Positions 26,670-34,539 of a DNA stretch of 64,000 nt are shown one piece after another (position 1 is the first letter of the stretch; every line of letters begins with the position of its first letter). The DNA is from Sphaerimonospora sp050942215 (GTDB lineage Bacteria; Actinomycetota; Actinomycetes; Streptosporangiales; Streptosporangiaceae): assembly GCF_050942215.1 (NCBI RefSeq), contig NZ_CP192056.1, positions 4,898,001 to 4,962,000 on the forward strand. Direction: 5' to 3'. A program made the translations under genes and the position numbers. The notes below the pieces were generated by a model. The model ran no database searches, was not told the DNA's origin, and saw only the letters and a list, made by a program, of their open reading frames with translations.

Positions 26670-26909
26670 GATCTTGCAATTTCTCGCACGAAGGCCCGCT
26701 GACCTGCTCAAATCCATTCGCCGATCTTGCAATTACTCGCAGGCTTACCGCCTGACCTGCACCTTCATGCTCGCCGATCTTGCACCAGATGCGGAATGCA
26801 AGATCACGGACATCGTTTTACCCGCTCAGAGGGCACGCCTGCGAGAAACTGCAAGATCACGAAAGCGACGTTCCTGCTCCTAGCCTCAGATGCGAGAATT
26901 CGCAAGATC
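26670..26909. repeat. Mirrored motif array, copy 2
   Basis: The same motif as at 4554-4789. Rightward units start at 26670, 26723 and 26776 (53, 53 bp). Leftward units end at 26805, 26858 and 26909 (53, 51 bp). The inner palindrome is GATCTTGCA-N12-TGCAAGATC (26776-26805 with flanks). Best full units are CCGTGATCTTGCAATTTCTC... at 26666 and GCGAGAAACTGCAAGATCAC at 26841. Spacers contain GCTGACCTG-like patches. It occupies the gap upstream of the RsbW-like gene. Confidence 0.85.
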
Positions 26910-27150
26910 ACGGCGAGGTGGGGAGGGGCTGGGCGGCAAGCCGATCCTGGGCGACGAGCAACTCACGAAGCTCGTCCACGTCCTCACCGAAGGCCGTCAT
27001 AATCATTCCCCGATCCATTTCCGCGCGGGACAGCGACCTGGTCAACCTGGTCGCGTACCAGCGGCCCGCATCGCTGCGCCAGATGGACCAGCGACCCGCG
27101 TACTCCCCGCGCAGTTGTCTCCAGACCGTCTCCTCGGCCGAAAATCGCAT
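26908..27150 (-). CDS. Small conserved-looking protein of unknown function
   Basis: 80 residues, rich in Trp and Arg. The central part (GRWSIWRSDAGRWYATR, LSRAEMDRGMIMTAFGEDVDELRELLVAQDRLA) looks like a true protein with a helix at the end, and I believe similar small proteins occur in actinomycetes. No domain can be assigned. Its last two codons overlap the outermost motif unit of the mirrored array. Weak ribosome-binding site. Confidence 0.6.
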   Translation of the reverse strand: MRFSAEETVWRQLRGEYAGRWSIWRSDAGRWYATRLTRSLSRAEMDRGMIMTAFGEDVDELRELLVAQDRLAAQPLPTSP

Positions 27151-27416
27151 TTCGCCACCACCCCCAGACTTCGGCGCCCGGGTACGGATGCGATCGCCCG
27201 GACACGAACGGTAGTGAGAGACGGTCTGCCCGGCCCCGCCGTCCGGCCACCGCGCATGAGGTGAAGATCTTCCGCTCGATGGGCGGACACTGCCGGGGGT
27301 GACGGAATCGTCCGCCCCGTCCGCCGGGCTGGTCGGCGCCGGCTCCGCTGGTCGCGTACACCGACCCGGATGATGAGAATACTCAAACCAGTACGAAACG
27401 GGAAGGACGACGCATC

Positions 27417-28385
27417 ATGGCGACGATGAAGGAGACCGGGACCGAACCCACGCCGGTAGCCGAGGAGCGGGTCACGTTCCGCTCCGGTGACCTGGCCCTC
27501 GGCGGCACGCTGGCGTCTCCCGCCGGGCCCGGGCCGCACCCGGCCGCACTGATCATCACGGGCTCCGGCGAACTGGACCGGGACGCCGACCACCGCCGGA
27601 TGCCCATCGGGGTCAGCCGCGACCTCGCGCACGCCCTGGCCGGCGCCGGAGTGGCGTCGTTCCGGTACGACAAGCGCGGCGTCGGAGAGTCGCAGGGCGT
27701 CTTCCTCGCCGCCGGGCTGCACGACAACATCGACGACGCGAGGGCGGCACTGGCCTGGCTACGGTCCCGTACGGACGTCGATCCGCAGGCGATGTTCGTC
27801 ATCGGTCACAGCGAGGGCGCCTGCATCGCGACGGCGCTCATGGGCGGCGAGCCGGCGCTCGGGCTCGCCGGGGTCGTGCTGCTGTCGGGCATCGCCAAGA
27901 CCGGTGAGGAGACGCTGAGGTGGCAGGCCCGGCAGATCGCGGCGAGCCTGCCCCGGCCGGTCCGCATGCTCCTGCGCCTCTTCCGCCTCGACCTGCTGAA
28001 GAAGCAGGCGCGGACGATCGCCCGGATCGAGGCGACGACCACCGATGTCGTACGGATGCAGGGCCGGAAGATCAACGCCAGGTGGCATCGGGAGTTCATC
28101 GCCTTCGACCCCGTGCCGCTCCTGCGCGCGTCCCACGTGCCGCTGCTGGCCCTCACCGGAGAGAAGGACCTGCAGACCGACCCCGCCGACCTGGACGAGA
28201 TCGCCGCACTGGCCGCAGGCCCCGTACGGACCATCCGGGTGCCGGACCTGACCCACCTGCTCCGTCGCGACCCGGCCGCCCCCAGCCTGACCGCCTACAA
28301 GAAGCTGGTGCGCAAACCGACCGACCCGGAGGTCCTCACCATCGTGACCGACTGGATCACCGGCCGTCTCCGCCTGCCCGGCTGA
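27417..28385 (+). CDS. Alpha/beta hydrolase (dienelactone hydrolase-like)
   Basis: 322 residues. The fold markers are ALIITGSGELDRD (oxyanion region), FRYDKRGVGESQG, the nucleophile elbow FVIGHSEGACIATAL (Ser in GHSEG at ~143), a late Asp in LTGEKDLQTDPAD and a His in VPDLTHLLRRDP. This is a serine hydrolase of the COG1073/FrsA-like type with unknown ester or peptide substrate. No signal peptide. It is a single gene between the small ORF and the P450. Confidence 0.87.
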   Translation: MATMKETGTEPTPVAEERVTFRSGDLALGGTLASPAGPGPHPAALIITGSGELDRDADHRRMPIGVSRDLAHALAGAGVASFRYDKRGVGESQGVFLAAGLHDNIDDARAALAWLRSRTDVDPQAMFVIGHSEGACIATALMGGEPALGLAGVVLLSGIAKTGEETLRWQARQIAASLPRPVRMLLRLFRLDLLKKQARTIARIEATTTDVVRMQGRKINARWHREFIAFDPVPLLRASHVPLLALTGEKDLQTDPADLDEIAALAAGPVRTIRVPDLTHLLRRDPAAPSLTAYKKLVRKPTDPEVLTIVTDWITGRLRLPG

Positions 28386-28411
28386 ACCGGCGACCACTTC
28401 CCGATCGAGCC

Positions 28412-28439
28412 GGCGAACGGCGAACGGCGAACGGCGAAC
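28412..28439 (+). repeat. Tandem heptamer (GGCGAAC)x4
   Basis: Four perfect head-to-tail copies of GGCGAAC follow the hydrolase gene. Likely slipped-strand expansion in non-coding DNA. Confidence 0.9.
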
Positions 28440-28558
28440 GGCCAAGGATTCACTCGACTTGCGGTCAGGTAACGACATATCAACATATTTCGGCATTGCA
28501 TCGTCGCTGATCGGGTGAGAACTTCGAGGGGCCGCCGTCTCTTGAAGGGAAATCTGAC

Positions 28559-29734
28559 ATGTCTCGACTCCCTCAGTTGCCGTTCGCGCGGAGTGACGTC
28601 CTGGAGATCTCCTTCGAGTTCGCCGAACTGCGGGACAGCGAACCGATCACCAAGGTCCTGACCGAGACCGGTGACGAGGCGTGGCTGGTGAGCGGGTACG
28701 ACGAGATCAGGCAGGTGTTCGCGGACCACCGGTTCGGCCGGTCGCATCCGACTCCCGAGTCCGCCCCGCGCCTGTCCAACAACGCCCTGATCGGCGGGCC
28801 GAACGGCGACCACGCCACGGAACACGTGGTACACGACCGGATGCGGCGGCTGCTCGCACCCGCCTTCTCCGCCCGACGCATGCGGGCCCTGTCGGGACGG
28901 GTCGAGGAGATCGTGACCGGCCTGCTGGACCGGATGGCCGAGGAGGGTCCCCCCTGCGACCTGCACGCCCGGCTGTCGGTCCCACTGCCCATTCAGGTGA
29001 TCTGCGAGCTGCTCGGCGTGCCGTACGAGGACAGGGACAGGTTCCGGGCGATCGCCGAGGAGATGACGGACCTGTCCGATCCGGCGCGCTCGGCCGCCGC
29101 CCGTGACGAGATGAGCGAGTACACGTACACGATCGTCAAGGGGAAGCGCGAGGAACCGGGCGAGGACGTGTACTCCGACCTCGCCACCGCCGACCTGCCG
29201 GAGAACGAGATCGCGAGGATCGCCGGAGCTCTGCTGTTCGCCGGGCATGAGACGACGGTCAACCAGATCGACTACGGCGTGCTGCTGCTCCTGCGCGACC
29301 CGGAGCAGCGGGAGGCGCTGCGGCGCGACCCCTCGCTGGTGCCGGGCGCGGTGGAGGAGATCATGCGGACGGCCGCACCGAGCCAGCACGGCCTGGTCCG
29401 TTACGCACACGAGGACGTCGAGATCGCGGGTGTCACGATCAGGGCGGGTGAACTGGTGATGCTCGCCACGTTCGCGGCCAACCGGGACGGGCGCGTCTAC
29501 GCCGATCCCGACCGCTTCGACGTCTCCCGCGAGATGCTCCACGCCCATGTCGGGTTCGGCTACGCGAGCCACTACTGCCTCGGCGCGAGCCTCGCCAGGG
29601 TGGAGCTGCGCAGCGTGTTCTGCGCGCTGTTCCAGCGCTTCCCCGCCCTGCGGCCGGCCGTGCCGTACGAGCGGCTGAAGCCGCGGACCGACCGGCTGAC
29701 CGGTGGATTCCGCACGCTGCCCGTCACCTGGTGA
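28559..29734 (+). CDS. Cytochrome P450
   Basis: 391 residues, the standard bacterial class I length. The I-helix has LLFAGHETTVNQ (oxygen-activating Thr), the ExxR motif is AVEEIMRTA (EEIMR) and the heme-binding loop is VGFGYASHYCLGASLARVE with Cys as the thiolate ligand. In that loop the usual second Gly of FGxGxHxC is Ala. It is a monooxygenase that needs separate ferredoxin and reductase; none is adjacent. The stop overlaps the convergent MEDS gene by 11 bp. The substrate cannot be read from the sequence. Confidence 0.92.
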   Translation: MSRLPQLPFARSDVLEISFEFAELRDSEPITKVLTETGDEAWLVSGYDEIRQVFADHRFGRSHPTPESAPRLSNNALIGGPNGDHATEHVVHDRMRRLLAPAFSARRMRALSGRVEEIVTGLLDRMAEEGPPCDLHARLSVPLPIQVICELLGVPYEDRDRFRAIAEEMTDLSDPARSAAARDEMSEYTYTIVKGKREEPGEDVYSDLATADLPENEIARIAGALLFAGHETTVNQIDYGVLLLLRDPEQREALRRDPSLVPGAVEEIMRTAAPSQHGLVRYAHEDVEIAGVTIRAGELVMLATFAANRDGRVYADPDRFDVSREMLHAHVGFGYASHYCLGASLARVELRSVFCALFQRFPALRPAVPYERLKPRTDRLTGGFRTLPVTW

Positions 29735-30734
29735 CGAGGTCGAAATGCAGCCGGAAGCCGGTGCCTGAGGCGTGCCGGTGTACGCGCACCAGGTCGGCGA
29801 GCTCGTTCACGACGAGCAGGCCGCGGCCATGGGTCGCGTTGTAGGGCGGCGGCATCCGTCCCGCGAGCGGATCCGCGATCCGGCCCGTGTCGTCCAGCTG
29901 ACACACCAGGCTGCCGCTCTCGGCCCAGACCGTCAGCCTGCCGGGCCCCAGGGTGTGCTCGGTGGTGTTCGTCGCGAGCTCGTTGACCGCTATGAGCAGT
30001 TCGGTCGTCCGCCGGGCGCCGAGTCCGGCGGAGGCGGCCTGGCCCGCGAGGAAGGCGCGCACCAGCGGAAGCTCGCCGACCTCGGCGAAGACGCAGGTCG
30101 CGGCGTCGCACGGCGGCTGCGGCAGCGGCAGATCGAAGGCCGCGGCGGTCTCCAGCGGATCGGTGTAGGCGGGGCTGGCCCTGGCGTCCGTGCCGTCCTG
30201 TACGAGCGGGTGCGTCCGATGCGCGTCGGCGATCACCGCCGGATCCAGCCGGGAGACGTCGTACGGACACAGGATGGCCGCCCGGCGACCCGCAAAGGCG
30301 ACGTTGATCAGCGCGTCGTGTGCCGCGCAGGCCGGATACTCGACGCCGCTGCGGCCGGACCAGATCGACTCCCCGATGATCCACACTCGGTGTCCGGCAT
30401 GCGCGGCGGCGAAGGCCAGCAGAACGCCGGGGATGATCCGGCCGGGGTTGCGTCCGGCGACGCTCATGTCCTTGAAGGCGACCGCGGCCGACTTCGGGCC
30501 GAGCCGTTCCCGGATCAGATCGGCGCCCCGCCGGGGCACGGCCACCAGGGCGGGGTCTCCGCGCGCGAGCGCCTTCTCCACGACGGCCGCGCACGCGGTC
30601 ACATACTCGTCGTCGTCGCGGTAGAGCAGTGCGATGTGCTGGAACACCTCGGCGGTCCCACTGGTGCCGGGGTGCCTCAACATGCTCATGTCAGGAGTCC
30701 AGCCCCCGGAGTCCGATGGTCTGCCGCGCGTCAC
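29724..30734 (-). CDS. MEDS domain plus HATPase anti-sigma-type sensor
   Basis: 336 residues. The N-terminal ~165 residues form a MEDS (methanogen/methylotroph DcmR sensory) domain (HIALLYRDDDEYVTACAAVV, RVWIIGESIWSGRSG, with Cys in YPACAAHDA and AILCPYD). The C-terminal part is an RsbW-like ATPase (LIAVNELATNTTEHT, QLDDTGRIADP, GRGLLVVNELADLVR). Such fusions (RsbA family) are thought to sense small ligands or redox state and act on sigma-factor switches. A start at 30689 (residue 16) is also possible. Confidence 0.83.
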   Translation of the reverse strand: MTRGRPSDSGGWTPDMSMLRHPGTSGTAEVFQHIALLYRDDDEYVTACAAVVEKALARGDPALVAVPRRGADLIRERLGPKSAAVAFKDMSVAGRNPGRIIPGVLLAFAAAHAGHRVWIIGESIWSGRSGVEYPACAAHDALINVAFAGRRAAILCPYDVSRLDPAVIADAHRTHPLVQDGTDARASPAYTDPLETAAAFDLPLPQPPCDAATCVFAEVGELPLVRAFLAGQAASAGLGARRTTELLIAVNELATNTTEHTLGPGRLTVWAESGSLVCQLDDTGRIADPLAGRMPPPYNATHGRGLLVVNELADLVRVHRHASGTGFRLHFDLVTR

Positions 30735-30936
30735 ATTTTCCCCAGCGTACGCCTGAGCAGCCCTGATACGGCTCCGGAGCTGTAACGATTACCTTGCGCG
30801 AGGGGCTTCGGTAGATCACGAAGGCGGATCACGGCGGCGGATCCGGAGGCCACGGGCGGAGGCCGCGGCGGAGGTTCCGATTCGGTCGGAGCCGTGTGCG
30901 AGGATCAGGCCCACCATTGTGAGGGGGCCTGGACAC

Positions 30937-31443
30937 ATGAACTTGAGCGGCTGGTACGACGACGAGGCCGTGTGCGTGACCTACGTCCGGGGACTGTCCC
31001 CGGCGGAGGCGTTCGCCCGAATGGAGGCGACCGTCGATCCTGAGGCGGAGGCGGGTCACGACGAGGGTGCGATCGCCGCGTTTCCCGTCGCCGGCGGGGT
31101 GGTCCTGGTGGAGCCGAACGGCTTCGCGGGGATTCTGGACGACGTGATGGGCAAGCTCAGCAAGGGCACGGTGGCCGCCGCGGTGTTCTTCAACGTCAAC
31201 CTCGACCAGGATTTCGTGTACGCCGAGGACGGTGTGATCATCACTCAGTTCGAACCGGATCAGCCGGGCGACCGTTCGGGCGGCGACCCCGATCGGCTGC
31301 TGGAGCAGATGCGCGTCCTGGGCATGGAGGCCGAGGGCGATCTCGTCAAGGCGGCCGAGCTGGCCGAGATGGCGACCGGTCTGACTCTGCCTCGCGACGA
31401 CGCCGAGCCCGCGCTCACCGGCGTGCTTTCCGGCTACATGTGA
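30937..31443 (+). CDS. DUF6461-like protein
   Basis: 168 residues from the ATG at 30937; a GTG six codons upstream is in frame. The start SGWYDDEAVCVTYVRGLSPAEAFARM and the later AAVFFNVNLDQDFVYAEDGVIITQFEPD resemble the DUF6461 family of actinobacteria, a small acidic protein family of unknown function, sometimes near toxin/immunity genes. It is co-oriented with the phosphatase-like gene 60 bp downstream. Confidence 0.65.
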   Translation: MNLSGWYDDEAVCVTYVRGLSPAEAFARMEATVDPEAEAGHDEGAIAAFPVAGGVVLVEPNGFAGILDDVMGKLSKGTVAAAVFFNVNLDQDFVYAEDGVIITQFEPDQPGDRSGGDPDRLLEQMRVLGMEAEGDLVKAAELAEMATGLTLPRDDAEPALTGVLSGYM

Positions 31444-31503
31444 TCCGCACGCGACGTCACACGCGACCCGGGCGGCGTCGACCGGTGGAGTTAGGCTGGC
31501 GAG

Positions 31504-31941
31504 GTGATCACTACCTGGGAGCCCACGGCGGCCGGTGTGCTGCGTCTGCCTTCCGGGCGGCTCGTACGCGGCCGGGGGCTGAGACACCCGCTCCCCCAGG
31601 GGCCGCGGCCCGTCTTCGCGCTCTACCTGCTGGGCCGCCGACCGCCGGCAGTGGCGTGGGAGACCCGCTGGATCCGGTGGCCCGACTTCTGGCTGCCGTC
31701 CGACCGTGCGGCGGCGGCCGAAGCACTGCGCGAGGCCTGGAAACGGGCGGAGACCGAGCGCGTGGAGATCGCCTGCGGCGGCGGATACGGACGCACCGGC
31801 ACCGCGCTGGCCTGCCTGGCCGTACTGGACGGAGTGCAGGGTGATGAGGCGGTCGCCTACGTCAGGCGGCACTATGCGGCACGCGCCGTGGAGACACCCT
31901 GGCAGCGCCGTTTCGTCGCACGCTTCGGCGGTTCCGCTTGA
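31504..31941 (+). CDS. Protein-tyrosine phosphatase-like protein
   Basis: 145 residues from a GTG start. The catalytic P-loop is IACGGGYGRTGTALACLAV (C-x5-R with GRTG), near residue 85. The usual His before Cys is Ala, and the expected general-acid Asp could be in WPDFWLPSD. The fold is the small dual-specificity type. It could dephosphorylate a tyrosine or a phosphoinositide-like substrate. The loss of His might slow catalysis. Confidence 0.78.
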   Translation: MITTWEPTAAGVLRLPSGRLVRGRGLRHPLPQGPRPVFALYLLGRRPPAVAWETRWIRWPDFWLPSDRAAAAEALREAWKRAETERVEIACGGGYGRTGTALACLAVLDGVQGDEAVAYVRRHYAARAVETPWQRRFVARFGGSA

Positions 31942-31969
31942 ATGACGCTTGAATGACGCTCGAATGACG
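31937..31969 (+). repeat. Three tandem 11-bp repeats over the phosphatase stop codon
   Basis: CTTGAATGACG occurs at 31937, 31948 and, with one change, 31959. The first copy contains the stop codon of the phosphatase gene. It probably arose by slippage. Confidence 0.8.
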
Positions 31970-32004
31970 CAAGACCTTGAACGACGGAAGACCTCGGATG
32001 ACGA

Positions 32005-32037
32005 AAGACCCGGATCGGACGTACCGACCCGGGTCTT
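32005..32037 (-). terminator. Terminator downstream of the tRNA-Lys gene
   Basis: A 14-bp stem (AAGACCCGGATCGG / CCGACCCGGGTCTT) with one mismatch and a 5-nt loop lies just beyond the 3' end of the minus-strand tRNA. The sequence ends in TCTTTC. Confidence 0.65.
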
Positions 32038-32044
32038 CGATCTG

Positions 32045-32118
32045 TGCGCCGCCAGGGACTCGAACCCCGGACCCGCTGATTAAGAGTCAGCTGCTCTAAC
32101 CAACTGAGCTAGCGGCGC
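32045..32118 (-). tRNA. tRNA-Lys (CTT anticodon), second copy
   Basis: 74-nt cloverleaf identical to the copy at 2318-2391 except for one D-loop base (T instead of C on the tRNA strand). The anticodon loop is ACTCTTAAT. CCA is not encoded. Flanks of the two copies are unrelated, so the similarity is confined to the tRNA genes. Confidence 0.96.
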
Positions 32119-32211
32119 AGGCGACGTGCGTAACCCTAGCATTCCTGAAGTCCGCGCGCACACCGGAAAATAAGCTCGGGAGCCCCGCGGCCGGAGCCCC
32201 CGATCACCCGC

Positions 32212-32799
32212 TCAGCCTCGCCAGGCGCCCGACGAGAAGGGGAGGGGCCTGCCCGGGGTTCCGGGGCCCTCGCCCCACTTGGTCACGACGTAGTCCACCT
32301 CGATGTGGCCCTCGTCGCCGCTGACGGTCAGTGAGTCGGTGTTCCACCTCTCGCCGACGAGCTCGGCGAAGGTCTGACCATCGATATCGAGCATGACGCC
32401 CCGCTCAGAGGGAACGCCCGGCCCTCGATCGCCGATGAAGAAGTGGGCCTTCTTACCCTTGTAGATGACGTATCCCTCGGTGCCGAGCGGCCAGCTCGGG
32501 CTGGCGAACATGCCCTTCTGCATCGGCAGGCCGATCGCGGGCAGACCGGTGTCCCCGTTCCGGCCCGAGGCGTCGTCCCAGAAGTACGAACCCACGGTGG
32601 TGCCGCGGAGCAGGACCTCCTCCCGCACAGGGACGGCGTCTTCCATTGCCGTAATGGTCTGGCTGACCGGCTTGACAACCGGCGCGACCGGGGCGGGAGC
32701 GGCGGCCGTGAGGGAGACGCCGACGACGACGGTGCACGCGAGGGCGCTCAGTTTCGACACGCTTCGGTTGTTACGCAGACCAAACCAAGACTTGAACAC
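32212..32799 (-). CDS. Secreted RlpA-like double-psi beta-barrel protein
   Basis: 195 residues with a signal peptide (SKLSALACTVVVGVSLTAAAPAPVAP). The mature part begins near residue 40. Central motifs are GTTVGSYFWDDASGRNG, MFASPSWPLGTEGYVIYKG and FFIGDRGPGVPSERGVMLD, followed by AELVGERW and HIEVDYVVTKWG. The GDRGPG-plus-Asp pattern matches the RlpA/EXPA barrel, a wall-acting fold. It is probably a cell-wall-binding or glycan-cleaving protein. The catalytic activity is not certain. Confidence 0.7.
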   Translation of the reverse strand: MFKSWFGLRNNRSVSKLSALACTVVVGVSLTAAAPAPVAPVVKPVSQTITAMEDAVPVREEVLLRGTTVGSYFWDDASGRNGDTGLPAIGLPMQKGMFASPSWPLGTEGYVIYKGKKAHFFIGDRGPGVPSERGVMLDIDGQTFAELVGERWNTDSLTVSGDEGHIEVDYVVTKWGEGPGTPGRPLPFSSGAWRG

Positions 32800-33760
32800 G
32801 AGAATAGGGATCTTTCGTGAGACGACAGAAGCAGGCCAGGAGACATCGAGCAGACCCGTAGATCAGCGGGCCGTGAACAAGGGGCCTTGGGCCGGGCGAG
32901 ATCGGTCGATCACCCGTGCCGAGCGCTGCTGGCGCTGATATCGGGATATGCGGCCGGAGGGCCGGGGTCGATCAGACGGTGATCCGTTGAGTCAGCGGAT
33001 GGGGTCCCCCACGCAGATCTCCTCTCTGGAGGAACAACCCGTTCATGACAAATAGGACGCTACCGGACAGGTCAGGACAGAGCAAAACCAAACGCCCATA
33101 AAGCCCAGAAGATCTACCGGGTTACCCCAAGCACAGGTCAGGAAGCCCGGTCAGGAAGTTCGGGTCATCAGGAAGCCAGGGGCATCAGGAAGCCAGGGTC
33201 ATCAGGAAGCCAGGATCAGGAACCCGGTGGAGGCGACACGTTCCTCCCGGCTCGCCCCGCCCCCCTTGAGGAGGACGAGCCGAGGACGGGCCGAGGACGT
33301 ACGGCGTGCGGCCGCTGTCGATGCGGGTCCACCCACGACCGGGTGCGACAGAGAGCGATCTCATCGGCGGCGCTCAGGGAGGAGGCCCATCTGGCTCAGG
33401 GAAGCGCGCCGAGTTCAAGGGGCGGAGATCAAGGAAAGCACGCCTGGCATAGAAAAATGATCGTTAAGCGAGCCGGCGGCCTGTGCCTGTCGACGCGGGA
33501 CGGCAGAAACCGGGCCGGAAAACGCCGGAGCCGGGCAGTCCCCCAACTGCCCGGCTCCGGATCAAAGCGGTTCCGCCAGTCATGCCCTCCCCAAAGGCAC
33601 CGGCGGGCCCCCGCTTTCTCGGACGCGTTCCCCCATCCGCGTCCTTTCTTCATGAAAGTCTGTCCGATCCTCTTCCCTGAGGATCTGCTTCAAGCCTACA
33701 AGGGGGGTTGTCATGAAGTCGTCATACGCAGGTGGATTTTCGGCCTACATCCGGACCCCG
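32800..33760. other. Long leader and intergenic region upstream of the RlpA-like gene
   Basis: No credible gene over about 960 bp. On the minus strand near 33000-33050 there is AGAGGAG followed by a GTG opening a 6-codon frame, and a 24-codon frame (from ATG ~33049) that contains it; these may be leader peptides. A tandem repeat block lies at 33137-33228. A riboswitch such as the c-di-AMP type often precedes wall hydrolases, but I could not match its conserved core. Confidence 0.4.
33137..33228 (+). repeat. Degenerate tandem repeat (TCAGGAAGCC core)
   Basis: About six repeats of a 13- to 18-bp unit containing TCAGGAAGCC; the clearest three are GCATCAGGAAGCCAGGG-like units between 33164 and 33216. 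It is intergenic and its function is unknown. Confidence 0.75.
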
Positions 33761-34036
33761 TCAGGCGTCCGGGTGCTTCGACAAATACTCGACGTAGACG
33801 GGGCGCAGTGCGTCGCCGAGATGGCCCTCGCCGGCCGCCATCGCATCGCTGAGCAGGGCCGAGACCCGAGTGAGATCATTGGTCGTCTCGTCGGCCTTCC
33901 CGCTCGCGGCCTCGGCCGCCGGAATCACCTTGAGCAGGTCCCACAGAAAACCGAAGTCGCCATGGCGTACGGCATAGCGGACGGCGCGGTCGTGCAGTTC
34001 CCTGGCCGACAGCGACTCGATCTCTCGCTCATCCAT
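33761..34036 (-). CDS. Conserved actinobacterial hypothetical protein
   Basis: 91 residues, mostly helical: LSARELHDRAVRYAVRHGDFGF, LWDLLKVIPAAEAASGK, then LTRVSALLSDAMAAGEGHLGDALRPVYVEYLSKH. I recall similar small proteins in actinomycetes, of unknown function. It stands alone between the RlpA leader region and the holin-like gene. Confidence 0.68.
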   Translation of the reverse strand: MDEREIESLSARELHDRAVRYAVRHGDFGFLWDLLKVIPAAEAASGKADETTNDLTRVSALLSDAMAAGEGHLGDALRPVYVEYLSKHPDA

Positions 34037-34164
34037 CCGGCCTCACCCCCCAAGCCAGGGTGACTTCCCCCGAGCCTGTCTTTTATGCCCTGCCGGGAGG
34101 GCGGGACGCGGCTTCGCCACGTTCACCCGCGCGTTCTTTGCCGGATCGTGGAAGTATCGTTCCT

Positions 34165-34536
34165 GTGAAGGTCCTACTCAAGATCCTGGTCGTCGCCGCA
34201 GCCCTCTGGGGGGCCACGAAACTGGTGGACGGCATCACGGTCTCCGCCGACACCACCACCAAGCAGATCGTCACCCTACTCGCGGTCGCGCTGATCTTCG
34301 GCATCGTGAACGCGGTGCTCAAGCCGATCATCAAGACCGTCGGATGTGCGTTCTACGTGCTCACGCTGGGCCTGTTCGCCCTCGTGGTCAACGCCGGCCT
34401 GCTGCTGCTGACAAGCTGGCTGGCCGAGCAGATCGATCTTCCATTCCATGTCAGCGGATTCTGGGCGGCCTTCTGGGGGGCGATCGTCGTCGGTGTGATC
34501 AGCTGGATCCTCAACATGATCCTCGGAGACGACTGA
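34165..34536 (+). CDS. Phage holin family 4-like membrane protein
   Basis: 123 residues from the GTG at 34165. Four transmembrane helices are evident, including LLKILVVAAALWG, IVTLLAVALIFGIVNAVLKPII, LGLFALVVNAGLLLL and FWAAFWGAIVVGVISWIL, with the family's NAVLKPIIK motif. Members are chromosomal envelope proteins named for resemblance to holins, not evidence of a prophage here. The frame extends upstream to 34060 but that part is not membrane-like. Confidence 0.85.
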   Translation: MKVLLKILVVAAALWGATKLVDGITVSADTTTKQIVTLLAVALIFGIVNAVLKPIIKTVGCAFYVLTLGLFALVVNAGLLLLTSWLAEQIDLPFHVSGFWAAFWGAIVVGVISWILNMILGDD

Positions 34537-34539
34537 GGT

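Noticed and set aside
2318..32118. Genomic island bounded by duplicate tRNA-Lys genes
   Set aside because: The tRNA copies are full-length genes with unrelated flanks, no integrase lies next to either, and the interval contains ordinary chromosomal genes such as topIB and transketolase.
32800..33060. c-di-AMP (ydaO-type) riboswitch upstream of the RlpA-like gene
   Set aside because: Context fits and the region is long, but I could not match the conserved core of the class by eye; a covariance-model search would decide.
34165..34536. Prophage indicated by holin-like gene
   Set aside because: This family is common on chromosomes and no other phage genes are nearby.
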